37,123 nucleotides of DNA. Source: Algicola sagamiensis DSM 14643. Lineage in GTDB: Bacteria; Pseudomonadota; Gammaproteobacteria; Enterobacterales; Alteromonadaceae. The notes beneath the pieces are model-generated. The model saw nothing but the letters and a program-made list of their open reading frames with translations. It made no database searches and was not told the DNA's origin. Position 1 is the first letter of the stretch; each line of letters opens with the position of its first letter. The stretch is taken from positions 1-37,123 of the forward strand of contig NZ_KB894511.1 of the NCBI RefSeq assembly GCF_000374485.1. Reading direction: 5' to 3'. The translations under genes were made by a program, and so were the position numbers. This document shows, one piece after another, positions 26,118 through 34,013 of the stretch.

Positions 26118-27035
26118 ATGAGCACTTTACTCCAAGAATTTGCAGGGCAGAAAAACCGCCTCTCAATACACAGAGTTATCATTAAAATTACTGGCTCACA
26201 TGCCAGGGGGTTTGTATTAGATCAGCTGATGTTTTGGCAGAGTAAAACGAAACGTCCCGACGGTTGGTTTTATAAAACCCATGCTGAGCTTGCCGAAGAA
26301 TGCTGTATGTCTCAAAACTCTGCACGATATGCAATTGATCAACTGGTAGAGCTTGGATTCGTTGAAAGTAAAACGCGCAAAGCGAATGGAACCCCAACGA
26401 AGCATTACCGTGTTCTCTATGAAGCAATTGAACAAGCGATTTATGCTCTAAGCCCTGATATTACTGGAAATGGGAAAAGTCCCGAATCCGATATGGGAAA
26501 AGTCACAAATGGAAATGGTAATAGCCCCAAATCCTTGGAAGTGGGAAAAGTCACAAATGGATATGAGGAAATTCCCATTCCCTTGGAATTGGGGAAATTC
26601 CCATATCCAGTAACATACTCGAACATACACGATCATACAGATCAAATATCTGTCCCTAAGCCCAAAGATCCTGAGCCCGAACCTGAAAAACCCAAAAAGC
26701 GACAAACCAAACCTGATGCGTTCAAGGCCATGTTTGCTGCCTACCCAAAACACCGCAAGGGTGGAACAGACGCAACCGCCTGGAAGGTTTGGAAATCTGA
26801 AAATCTCACTGAGCAAGACGCTCAATCGGCGTTGGACTGGTTAAGCCTTGCAGCACAAACCGACCCAGACTGGGGAACCGATGCGGGCGGATGTTTTGTC
26901 TACGGGATCACAAAATTCATTCGGGAGCGAATGTGGTTAACGCCCACACCGCAACCAAGAGTTAACCCACAACCTTTGAACCAACCTGTGCAGGATGACA
27001 ATTACACAGGCTGGCGGCACGACCTCGGATACTAG
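26118..27035 (+). CDS. Phage replication initiator, lambda O-like
   Basis: A 305-residue protein. The N-terminal winged helix (RGFVLDQLMFWQSKTKRPDG, SQNSARYAIDQLVELGFV at about 30-90) is typical of phage initiators. A Gly/Asn/Lys-rich middle segment is encoded by DNA with iterated repeats. The C-terminal part (FKAMFAAYPKHRKGGTDATA, FVYGITKFIRERMW) resembles the helicase-loader-contacting domain of such proteins. The ATG at 26118 follows AAAGGTGAAAGAA. It stands directly before the P-like gene, as O does in lambda, and presumably binds its own coding sequence as the origin. Confidence 0.82.
   Translation: MSTLLQEFAGQKNRLSIHRVIIKITGSHARGFVLDQLMFWQSKTKRPDGWFYKTHAELAEECCMSQNSARYAIDQLVELGFVESKTRKANGTPTKHYRVLYEAIEQAIYALSPDITGNGKSPESDMGKVTNGNGNSPKSLEVGKVTNGYEEIPIPLELGKFPYPVTYSNIHDHTDQISVPKPKDPEPEPEKPKKRQTKPDAFKAMFAAYPKHRKGGTDATAWKVWKSENLTEQDAQSALDWLSLAAQTDPDWGTDAGGCFVYGITKFIRERMWLTPTPQPRVNPQPLNQPVQDDNYTGWRHDLGY
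26471..26603. repeat. Iterons inside the O-like gene, candidate replication origin
   Basis: TGGGAAAAGTC begins at 26471, 26494 and 26542; the last two copies share 20 bases, TGGGAAAAGTCACAAATGGA, with a 48-bp period. GGAAATTCCCAT then occurs twice (from about 26567 and 26593), itself nearly palindromic. Lambda-type origins are iterons within O, so this is the likely origin. Confidence 0.6.
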
Positions 27036-27044
27036 GAGACTCGC

Positions 27045-27758
27045 ATGGAATCCATTCAAAACATTGCACAGGGCATGAAGTTCGAACGGACCGGACAAGC
27101 GAATGCTCACCATGCCGTTGCAAGAGCAGAGCAAACTGCAAGCGTGTCTGAGCAATCAGCAGAGGTGGTCAATACGTTGTTTGCTGAGCTCAGATCGATT
27201 TTTCCAGCTTGGAAATGGGCTTTTCCTGATGACCAGTCGCAGAACCAAGCGAAACGCACCTGGGCCAAGGCATTCATTGAAAACCGCATCCACTCGATGC
27301 AGCAAGTCCAAAGGGGATTAAGTAAGGCCAGGGCATCAGGCTCACCACACATTCCAAGCGTCGGACAGTTCATCAAGTGGTGTCAGCCTGAGCCGTCAGA
27401 TTTTGGATTACCGGACGAGCGTGAAGCGTATTTTGAAGCGCTGAGAAATGCAACGGAGTTTGAGCAGAAGGAATGGAGCCATCCAGCGGTGTTTGTTGCC
27501 TCACGAGAGACCACAACGCATGTACTGAGGGCCAAGGCTGAAAAGGACTCTTACGCGATGTTTCAACGCAACTATCAGATTGCATGTCGTCGAGTATTCA
27601 CTGGGGAGGATTTGAGCAAGGAAATCCCATTGGCGTTGCCTGAGAAAGCAACCTACATGCCTGTAGCGAAAGATGTTGGGTTAAAGAATTTCAGACGAGC
27701 GAAGTGGGAAATCAATCAAAGCAAGTTAAGAAGGTTGAGAGAAGGAGTACGGCCATGA
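27045..27758 (+). CDS. Phage replication protein P-like helicase loader
   Basis: A 237-residue protein resembling lambda P in its middle: VNTLFAELRSIFPAWKWAFP, then AKRTWAKAFIENRI, QVQRGLSKARASG and PHIPSVGQFIKWC, the family's best conserved stretch. P proteins recruit the host DnaB helicase to the O-bound origin. It starts 9 bp after the O-like gene with GGAGACTCGC before the ATG and overlaps the next gene by 4 bp. Confidence 0.8.
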   Translation: MESIQNIAQGMKFERTGQANAHHAVARAEQTASVSEQSAEVVNTLFAELRSIFPAWKWAFPDDQSQNQAKRTWAKAFIENRIHSMQQVQRGLSKARASGSPHIPSVGQFIKWCQPEPSDFGLPDEREAYFEALRNATEFEQKEWSHPAVFVASRETTTHVLRAKAEKDSYAMFQRNYQIACRRVFTGEDLSKEIPLALPEKATYMPVAKDVGLKNFRRAKWEINQSKLRRLREGVRP

Positions 27759-27991
27759 TCCAAAAGTTGAGCAAGCAGAAAGACCGTGTGGCTCATGCAT
27801 TACAGGGCGGGTATTACACCCTGGAAGAAGCCAAGTGGCGAATTTATGAAGAGTTCAAAGTCAGGGATATGGAGACCGCAATTAGCGCACGGTTTAGGGA
27901 TTTAAAAAGAACTGGAAAATACACGTGCTACAAGCGGAGGCGTATTCCGTATCGTTACCTTTGGGAATATCGAGTGGAGTTGGTGAGATGA
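27755..27991 (+). CDS. Small basic phage protein, ninX-region type
   Basis: A 78-residue basic protein: MIQKLSKQKDRVAHALQGGY then LEEAKWRIYEEFKVRDMETA and RFRDLKRTGKYTCYKRRR. The pattern suggests a winged-helix or small DNA-binding fold. A GAAGGAG site precedes the ATG, which overlaps the P-like stop (ATGA). Exact function is unknown. Confidence 0.65.
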   Translation: MIQKLSKQKDRVAHALQGGYYTLEEAKWRIYEEFKVRDMETAISARFRDLKRTGKYTCYKRRRIPYRYLWEYRVELVR

Positions 27992-28305
27992 TTGATAAAA
28001 ATTACATAGGAAAACTCAGATTGGATTATGAGGTAAGCAGGATGGAGAATGAGCTCAACCGGGACGCCTTGAGTCAGCAAACCAAGGTTGTTCAAGAAAT
28101 GAGAAGATTTCAAAGTCGCTATCGTAAATCACTATTTGTTTTGACGATGGTTTTTATCATCTCATCACAGTTCACGTGGGAACATTTCAAGCTTATGGCG
28201 GTTATCTATGCGGGGGTTGTTCTGTTTTTGGAAGCTGAGCTGAAGTTGTATGACATTGCTCGGATGTCCATTCAAGTCTGGTGGGAGGCACGGAAATGTC
28301 GGTGA
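27988..28305 (+). CDS. Small membrane protein with two hydrophobic segments
   Basis: A 105-residue protein. The N-terminal 45 residues are charged and helical (YEVSRMENELNRDALSQQTK), then two hydrophobic stretches follow (LFVLTMVFIISSQF and LMAVIYAGVVLFLEAEL). It overlaps both neighbours as a coupled gene. No family is recognised. Confidence 0.6.
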   Translation: MIDKNYIGKLRLDYEVSRMENELNRDALSQQTKVVQEMRRFQSRYRKSLFVLTMVFIISSQFTWEHFKLMAVIYAGVVLFLEAELKLYDIARMSIQVWWEARKCR

Positions 28306-29420
28306 TCCAATCAGAGTGCTTCGATGCACAAAACGTGATTTCAATTAGCGGTGGGAAAGACTCACTCGCGATGTGGTTGCTGGCCATCGAGAACGAAGTT
28401 CCCAATATGCATGTAGTTTTTGCAGATACGGGCCATGAGCACCCGCAGACCTATGAGTATATTGAGTATCTGGAAAAGAGGCTTGGCCCAGTTCAACGGG
28501 TAAAAGCGGATTTCTCAAGACAGATTGAAGGCAAACGGAAGTATATCAAAGAGCATTGGCCTCGAAAGTTGATGGCAGAAACGCCAGGAAAATGGAAAGC
28601 GCTTCGTAAAACCACACAAACGACACCAGAGCTATTGCAAGATGATACGCGTTTTCTTTCCGGAAAAATCGTCGGTGATTGGATGTGGCTCCCAGCAAGG
28701 AAGCCAATGACCGAAGCTGAAGCGATGGAGGTGGTTTCTCGCGCCTTAACCACACTTCATCCAACAGGAGTCCCTTTTTTAGACCTCTGTATGTGGAAAG
28801 GCCGTTTTCCATCCACGCGAGCAAGGTTTTGCACGTTTGATTTAAAGCATGACCCGATCAAGCATCAGATTGTTGAGCCTTTGCTTGATGAGTTTCCAGA
28901 GCATGAATTGGTGAGCTGGCAGGGAGTCAGAGCGGAGGAATCCCCAGCGCGTGCAAAACTCCCAATGTGGGACTGGGACGAGAAAGACGATGTGAATATT
29001 TACCGCCCGATACTGAATTGGAAAGTTGCGGAAGTGTTCGAAATTGCGAAGCGTCACGGTATCAAGCCAAATCCACTATATCAACAAGGTTGCTCACGCG
29101 TGGGTTGCATGCCCTGTATTCATGCCAGAAAAGATGAATTACGGGAAATATTCAATCGTTTTCCAGAAGAAATAGAGCGTGTTGCTCAATGGGAGAAACT
29201 TGTATCTGCTTGCTCCAAGCGTGGAAATTCAACGTTCTTTGCAGCCTCAAAAGACCCTGTCCGTGCTGAGTACGACAACATGAAGATCACAACAAAGGAA
29301 TTCGGGATTGAATCATATTCGGATTGGATCATGACTGATAAGGCCCGTCAGTTTGATTTGATAGCAGCAACCAACGAATACATTACCTGTTCCAGTGTGT
29401 ATGCGGGTGTGTGTGAATGA
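28296..29420 (+). CDS. Phage phosphoadenosine phosphosulfate reductase-family protein
   Basis: A 374-residue PP-loop protein. SGGKDS at 18-23 is the ATP-pyrophosphatase loop, followed by HVVFADTGHEHPQTYEYIEY. C179, C266, C271 and C274 (QGCSRVGCMPC) could hold an iron-sulfur cluster, as in DndC-like and assimilatory reductases. Phages often carry such genes; roles proposed include DNA or nucleotide sulfur modification, not assimilation. It is longer than bacterial CysH. GGGAGG lies seven bases before the ATG at 28296. It is coupled to neighbours on both sides. Confidence 0.82.
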   Translation: MSVIQSECFDAQNVISISGGKDSLAMWLLAIENEVPNMHVVFADTGHEHPQTYEYIEYLEKRLGPVQRVKADFSRQIEGKRKYIKEHWPRKLMAETPGKWKALRKTTQTTPELLQDDTRFLSGKIVGDWMWLPARKPMTEAEAMEVVSRALTTLHPTGVPFLDLCMWKGRFPSTRARFCTFDLKHDPIKHQIVEPLLDEFPEHELVSWQGVRAEESPARAKLPMWDWDEKDDVNIYRPILNWKVAEVFEIAKRHGIKPNPLYQQGCSRVGCMPCIHARKDELREIFNRFPEEIERVAQWEKLVSACSKRGNSTFFAASKDPVRAEYDNMKITTKEFGIESYSDWIMTDKARQFDLIAATNEYITCSSVYAGVCE

Positions 29421-29563
29421 ACAAGGAAAAAGAACAGCGAGACTGTGCCACATTGATGCAACTCAGAAGATCAACAAGGAACTACAAGGTTGAGATATTT
29501 GTATTACGACTTTTGCTTGTTGCTGCGGTGGCTGTGTTTTTGATCCAGCAGGTGAGTCGATGA
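29417..29563 (+). CDS. 48-residue single-helix membrane peptide
   Basis: A short gene starting ATGA within the stop of the PAPS-reductase-like gene and ending in TGA that overlaps the next ATG, so it is coupled on both sides. The product begins MNKEKEQRDC, has a basic stretch RRSTRNYK, and then one hydrophobic helix VEIFVLRLLLVAAVAVFLI. Function is unknown; the double overlap and the coherent membrane segment support a real gene. Confidence 0.5.
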   Translation: MNKEKEQRDCATLMQLRRSTRNYKVEIFVLRLLLVAAVAVFLIQQVSR

Positions 29564-29853
29564 AAACAGGAACCAAGTTAGACCAAAACAAGTTAGATCA
29601 TTGGCTCGTCCCAGTGAAATCAATGAATGAAGTGATCCGGGTGCTCATGTTTGGCGCGAAGAAGTACGCCCCAGATAACTGGCAGAAAATAACAGACCCA
29701 AAACAACGTTACTTTAACGCCTGCCTACGCCATGTAAACCAGTGGCGAGAGGGGGAAACACTCGATAAAGAAAGTGGTCGGCATCATCTGGCCCATGCAG
29801 TGTGCTGCTTGTTGTTTGTGTTGTGGTTTGAATTGAGAGGGGAAGGGAAATAA
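29560..29853 (+). CDS. dATP/dGTP diphosphohydrolase-type phage protein (DUF5664)
   Basis: A 97-residue protein with the MazG-like helical motif set of this phage family: FGAKKYAPDNWQKITD, RYFNACLRHVNQWREGE, and DKESGRHHLAHAVCCLLFVL. Relatives hydrolyse dATP or dGTP or are annotated so. It could shape the nucleotide pool during phage replication. It is coupled with the previous gene by ATGA and lies two bases before the next. Confidence 0.78.
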   Translation: MKTGTKLDQNKLDHWLVPVKSMNEVIRVLMFGAKKYAPDNWQKITDPKQRYFNACLRHVNQWREGETLDKESGRHHLAHAVCCLLFVLWFELRGEGK

Positions 29854-29855
29854 CG

Positions 29856-30194
29856 ATGACTAAACCACTCACCAGTACGGAACGAAGTCGAAGACAGCGC
29901 GAGAAATACAAAAGCATGGGTGTTGAACGCTTAGAGTGTAACGTTTCAAAGAAGGAGCGCGAAATGGTGAAAGAGGCGATGCATATTCGTGGTGGCCTCG
30001 AACCTTACACTTTCGATGAGTATATAACGGTCTTAATCCGAAAAGATTTCGAGGAAATGAAGCGTCTCCGGGGACGCGTTAAGAAATGCGAATACTGTGA
30101 TAAAAATCCAGTTGAGTCCAAAGGTTGCGACGGGATGTTCAAAGGTGATGCTCGTTGTTATTGGCATAGTCGATACAAAGAATTGATGCTGTAG
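29856..30194 (+). CDS. Basic phage protein with a C-terminal zinc-like motif
   Basis: A 112-residue protein: a basic N-terminus (TSTERSRRQREKYKSMGVER), then a helical middle, then KKCEYCDKNPVESKGC and DARCYWHSRYKEL, where four cysteines and a histidine could bind zinc. A nucleic-acid-binding role is plausible but unknown. It lies two bases after the previous stop. Confidence 0.6.
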   Translation: MTKPLTSTERSRRQREKYKSMGVERLECNVSKKEREMVKEAMHIRGGLEPYTFDEYITVLIRKDFEEMKRLRGRVKKCEYCDKNPVESKGCDGMFKGDARCYWHSRYKELML

Positions 30195-30225
30195 TCGAAA
30201 GTCAGATTTGTTATATGGGGGAAAC

Positions 30226-30978
30226 ATGAGCAGTTACACACAACAAGACATGGACCAAGATGAATGCGCTGTCCTGTTCTCAAGCGGGAAGCTAAGAACG
30301 CTTCAAGATGGCACGTTGAAAATAGAAGTAACTATTGAGCCAATGTTTGCCATGAAAGCGTTCGAGATGTTTTCTGCACCTGGAACACCAGGCGCAATTG
30401 CTCGGCTCACCGTTGATGCAGCAAAAAAATACCAACAAAACCAAATGATCCAAGAAGAAGCCAAGGACAGTGTTCGAGCTTATGGAGAATACGCCAAGAA
30501 GCTCAAACAGTCGATGTTCTTTCGCTCCCAGGATGTCTTACGCGCAATCGGTAAAGATTCAGACTATCAAGCATGGTGTCGGACTCAGAAATGCGCGGTC
30601 ACGGCAAAGCAAGACTTCACGCAGCCAGACGGCAGATGTGTATACGCGCATGTTAGACGGGCGGATAGTTCAGGGACAGGATACAAGCCGATTTATAAAG
30701 GAATGCCACTACTCAATGAAGTACATCAGCTGCAGCATCAGAAAGGAGAAAGGGAAGCATTGCTGGCGTATGCGAATTTAAATTTGAGTGTCGATGAGGC
30801 AAAGGCTTGGTTTGATAAGAGAGCGGATGAGCACTTGCAGAGGTGGGCATGGGAAAGGCTCAAGGGACTTTTAAATTACAACTCATGGGCAAATGTACCA
30901 CCGAGCGTATTGGTCGAGTGGGCCAAGGAGAATGAGGTTTTTCAACATTTACCGTTGTGTTATCGGGAGTGGGTATGA
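30226..30978 (+). CDS. HNH-like phage nuclease (DUF968/Ref-like)
   Basis: A 250-residue protein. A Cys/His cluster at 118-171 (CRTQKCAV, C138, AHVRRADSSGTGYKP, EVHQLQHQKGE) matches the HNH-like region of phage Ref/DUF968 proteins, which cut DNA or join recombination. The N-terminal 70 residues contain an IEVTIEPMFAMKAFEMFSAP beta-alpha unit, and the C-terminal 70 are helical and Trp-rich. The ATG at 30226 has GGGGGAAAC before it. It lies where lambda has the nin genes. Confidence 0.7.
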   Translation: MSSYTQQDMDQDECAVLFSSGKLRTLQDGTLKIEVTIEPMFAMKAFEMFSAPGTPGAIARLTVDAAKKYQQNQMIQEEAKDSVRAYGEYAKKLKQSMFFRSQDVLRAIGKDSDYQAWCRTQKCAVTAKQDFTQPDGRCVYAHVRRADSSGTGYKPIYKGMPLLNEVHQLQHQKGEREALLAYANLNLSVDEAKAWFDKRADEHLQRWAWERLKGLLNYNSWANVPPSVLVEWAKENEVFQHLPLCYREWV

Positions 30979-31208
30979 GAGCTGGGGAGTTGTTGAGGTT
31001 TTACCGGAAAAGGCTCGGAATGAGCCAGCTTTTTGTTGCTGAAGTTTACGGTGTGACTGAGAGAACAATTCGAAACTGGGAGTCTCAAGAGCGGGAACCT
31101 GGATTTAATGATGTTGTAACGATTGTCGAGAAAATTTTCAAAGTACCACTAGATCAAGCCTGGGAGGAATTGCGCGATGACCAAGCGAAATATAAAGCAG
31201 CTGCGTAG
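30975..31208 (+). CDS. Xre-family DNA-binding protein in the nin region
   Basis: A 77-residue helix-turn-helix protein: LLRFYRKRLGMSQLFVAEVY then GVTERTIRNWESQEREP, and a C-terminal helix. The ATG overlaps the stop of the previous gene (ATGA) and is preceded by GGGAGTGGGT. It may regulate late genes or act with Q; the target is unknown. It overlaps the Q-like gene by 32 bp. Confidence 0.72.
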   Translation: MRAGELLRFYRKRLGMSQLFVAEVYGVTERTIRNWESQEREPGFNDVVTIVEKIFKVPLDQAWEELRDDQAKYKAAA

Positions 31209-31545
31209 AGAATTGAAAACCTGGGGAAGTTATTGGGCAAGTAAGGAATATGGAGCGGGGTACAGTAACCGCTCATCATTCGACCGTATGGTTGAACAAA
31301 TCAAACTAGGCTGTCACATCAAAATTGATAAGCATTTATATTCTCACCATTCGGATATGATCATTGTACCTGAGCATATTAAGGAACTTGATAAACAAAT
31401 TGAGAGGTTACGGCCTGAGTGCATTCGCGTGATCCGGGTCCGGTATATCTTGAATTTAAAAGGGGTTATGGCTGCAAAGATTGCACAGATGGAAAAGAGG
31501 ACTTTTGAGTATTGGCTACAGAGGGCTGAGTTGGTGTTGGTTTGA
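31177..31545 (+). CDS. Q-like antitermination protein
   Basis: A 122-residue basic protein: KQLRRELKTWGSYWASKEYG then GYSNRSSFDRMV, and a C-terminal helix-turn-helix that looks like sigma-70 region 4 (RVIRVRYILNLKGVMAAKIA, KRTFEYWLQRAE). This pattern is common to phage antitermination Q-type proteins of short length. Its place as the last rightward gene before the late region fits Q, which would let polymerase read through the late terminators. A GGGAGG site is nine bases upstream of the ATG. Confidence 0.7.
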   Translation: MTKRNIKQLRRELKTWGSYWASKEYGAGYSNRSSFDRMVEQIKLGCHIKIDKHLYSHHSDMIIVPEHIKELDKQIERLRPECIRVIRVRYILNLKGVMAAKIAQMEKRTFEYWLQRAELVLV

Positions 31546-31551
31546 GTTTTA

Positions 31552-31577
31552 GATACGGCAGCACTTACTACCGTATC
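31552..31577. repeat. Perfect inverted repeat at the edge of the helicase module
   Basis: GATACGG (31552-31558) and CCGTATC (31571-31577) flank a 12-base loop, in the gap between the Q-like stop and the end of the 146-residue gene. No T-run follows. It could be a transcription stop, a regulator site or a trace of insertion. Confidence 0.4.
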
Positions 31578-31591
31578 GCATGTCTGAGAAT

Positions 31592-32032
31592 TTATGCTGC
31601 TAAAGTAATGACTTTGGCAGATACCTGTTGGTATAGGTCATCAGGAAGTGTTTTAATAAAACAATTAACAGCACCTTCATCGTTTAACTCAAGTAGAAGG
31701 CTAGATAAAGAACATATCATTTCTTTAATGCTAACTTCTCTATCCCATTGTTGAACATACTTCTTTCTTCCAACTTTTTGCTCTACACGTAGCAAATACC
31801 GTTCAAGATTGTATATGTATCTCATTTTATGGATGGCAGGTGGTAAACCATCATCATCATCTTCCAAGAAACTAATGTCGTAATAAACCAGATCTTCTTG
31901 CTTACTTACTTCAATGGCTTGGTAACTTTTTTCGAAAATAGCGTCAGAAATTTCTGAAGGTTGGACACCCTTGGTGAGATAAGTTGCTGTCAACTTATCG
32001 AGCAGAGATTGTATTTCTTCATTAATTAACAT
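31592..32032 (-). CDS. Helicase-partner protein of unknown function
   Basis: A 146-residue soluble, largely helical protein with no family I recognise. It is acidic in the middle (DISFLEDDDDGLPPAI) and has helices LINEEIQSLLDKLTATYLTK, MRYIYNLERYLLRVEQK and KEMICSLSSLLLELNDEG. Its ATG lies 7 bp inside the end of the helicase gene, so translation is coupled and the two proteins probably work together. It is the second and last gene of the reverse-oriented module inside the prophage. Confidence 0.65.
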   Translation of the reverse strand: MLINEEIQSLLDKLTATYLTKGVQPSEISDAIFEKSYQAIEVSKQEDLVYYDISFLEDDDDGLPPAIHKMRYIYNLERYLLRVEQKVGRKKYVQQWDREVSIKEMICSLSSLLLELNDEGAVNCFIKTLPDDLYQQVSAKVITLAA

Positions 32033-33978
32033 GATAGCATCTTCCTTAGCTCATTGATTATATTGGATATTTCATCAATTGAACGCTGTAACTTTAAGTT
32101 ATCCCTTTCTTTTACAGGCCCAAATTTATCGTACAGTTTAGCATTAATGTACCTAACTAATGTAGCATCATTTGGACTGTCGATAGTCAAGCCTCGAATA
32201 TGTTGCCGGAAAATAGAGGCCAGTTCATTTCCTTTTTCGTTAAGGTCATTGTCACCCAGTAGATCAGCAACAGAACTTTCAGCTTTATTCTTAAGTATCT
32301 TACGCATTTCTGATCTAGCTTTTTCGGGTCTTTTTTCAATCAGCTGTTGATCAATCTCTTTTGTAACGCCTCTACTTTCTTTTTCAGACATTTGACGCCT
32401 GAAATCTTCAAGTACATCTTCATCAATGTTCCCAGCTGCGCGTATCTGCTCAATGGTATGATTTACTTTTTCTTCTATTTCTTTTCTTTTCTTCTCGAAC
32501 AGATCGTTAAAGTCAATATCATCCAAGTAAGAGCTTTGATCGCTTGTATAAGAGCTACTTGAGCTAACACCTGCCAAAAGGTTCTCTTTTCGGGAGTACT
32601 CTTTGGTTAGGGTTTCGTCGTTTGAAATATCGTATGTTACTTTGTGGCTTGCTCTTGAGACTTCATTTTGAAACTCAATCCACATATCATCCAACCCAGT
32701 TTCTTTGTGATATATAACGACACCATTATTATCTATTTGATGATCGGTGATCTCACTTTCTGGAATTGCTCTTAAAATTCGTCCAACAACTTGTGCAAAG
32801 GCATTTGAGCTTCTATATGGCCGGAAAATACCTAGGACAGTGAGGTACTTATGATCATACCCTTCCATCAACATATTTACAGAAATGACAACATCACATG
32901 AATGGCTTTCGATGTCTATAAATGCTTTCTCTTTTTCTTTTGGGTCTAATTGGCTATGGATAAGCACAGAATTCATATTTTTGGATTTGTACCAGTTCAT
33001 TAAGTCGTTTGCATGCTGAATACTACATCCGACTGCAAGGATCTTATGAGGAACTCTTGGAGATACTTTTCTTATTTCCTGAAGTTTTTCGATTGTTTTG
33101 GAAACAACATCAAGAGAACATTCTTCCGATAAGGCAACGCTTTTCTCTAGCCACTCCTTATCTTTGAGAGTTAAGACTTGTGATTTAGTGAGTTTTTCTC
33201 CAGGTTTATCTGGGATCGTGAAATATAGGTCATGTGCATTAACCGTTTCTTTTCTTAGTCCTTTAACATAGCCATCTCTCATTACTTCTGATAGAGAAGT
33301 TTCATGAATTGTTTGGCCAGGAATTTCTTGCTGATCGCCACGATAAGGCGTACCAGTGACAAATAGTTGCTTTGCTTTTGAGAAGTACTCAAGAGCTTCT
33401 TTCCATGTATCAGCTGGAGCGTGGTGAGCTTCATCCACAATGATCATATCAAAAAAGTTGCTTTCAACTCGATTTAATAGCCCATTCTTTCTTGATTTAC
33501 TTAGCTTTTGTATATTGGCAATAACAAAGTGACTTGAGCGAAGACTATCTTCATGCATTTCAGGATTATATTCACTGATGATTGGTAGATCACTGGGGTT
33601 GAAAATGACATCAAAATTGACCCAAAAATTATCTTTAATTGCCTCTTGAGCTTTAAGAATGCTGTGTTTTGTAACAAGCCCAGGAGTAATAATTAAAACT
33701 CTCCCATTTGAAACATCGTAGGGTGATATAGAAATCAAGCCAGACTTTCCTGTTCCTGTAGGGAGTACTACCAAAGCTGGAATATCAGGGGTTGTAGAAA
33801 AGTGGCTATGAATTTTTAGATATGCTTCAATTTGTGGGGTGCGTAATTTATTGTTTCCAATAATGTTTGCAACCGTATCTTTAAAATAAGACATGGCGTT
33901 TCCTTGAGCTAAGTTTTTGCTTGTGAGGGATGTGATCCATCTTTTATCAGAAAAGGTTTTCTGGCGGGATATACTCAA
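32026..33978 (-). CDS. SF2 DEAH-box helicase with charged C-terminal extension, candidate defence protein
   Basis: A 650-residue superfamily 2 helicase. Walker A PTGTGKS is at 73-79, DEAH at 182-185, TGTP at 208-211, SVNMLMEGYD near 366-375 and QVVGRILR at 396-403. A serine-rich linker then leads to a charged helical region (residues about 485-650, FEKKRKEIEEKVNHTIEQIR) with no known domain. No nuclease motif is visible. The TTG start at 33978 has AAGGAG six bases upstream; the ATG at 33894 with AAGGA is equally possible. It is transcribed against the surrounding late phage genes, as accessory genes carried by prophages often are. A defence role is inference. Confidence 0.8.
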   Translation of the reverse strand: MSISRQKTFSDKRWITSLTSKNLAQGNAMSYFKDTVANIIGNNKLRTPQIEAYLKIHSHFSTTPDIPALVVLPTGTGKSGLISISPYDVSNGRVLIITPGLVTKHSILKAQEAIKDNFWVNFDVIFNPSDLPIISEYNPEMHEDSLRSSHFVIANIQKLSKSRKNGLLNRVESNFFDMIIVDEAHHAPADTWKEALEYFSKAKQLFVTGTPYRGDQQEIPGQTIHETSLSEVMRDGYVKGLRKETVNAHDLYFTIPDKPGEKLTKSQVLTLKDKEWLEKSVALSEECSLDVVSKTIEKLQEIRKVSPRVPHKILAVGCSIQHANDLMNWYKSKNMNSVLIHSQLDPKEKEKAFIDIESHSCDVVISVNMLMEGYDHKYLTVLGIFRPYRSSNAFAQVVGRILRAIPESEITDHQIDNNGVVIYHKETGLDDMWIEFQNEVSRASHKVTYDISNDETLTKEYSRKENLLAGVSSSSSYTSDQSSYLDDIDFNDLFEKKRKEIEEKVNHTIEQIRAAGNIDEDVLEDFRRQMSEKESRGVTKEIDQQLIEKRPEKARSEMRKILKNKAESSVADLLGDNDLNEKGNELASIFRQHIRGLTIDSPNDATLVRYINAKLYDKFGPVKERDNLKLQRSIDEISNIINELRKMLSC

Positions 33979-34013
33979 AAGACTCTCCTTGTGTTCCCTG
34001 TTAAAAAGAAAAA

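Noticed and set aside
26441-26825. Minus-strand frames opposite the O-like gene.
   Set aside because: They arise from the repetitive linker-coding DNA and lack ribosome-binding sites and family features.
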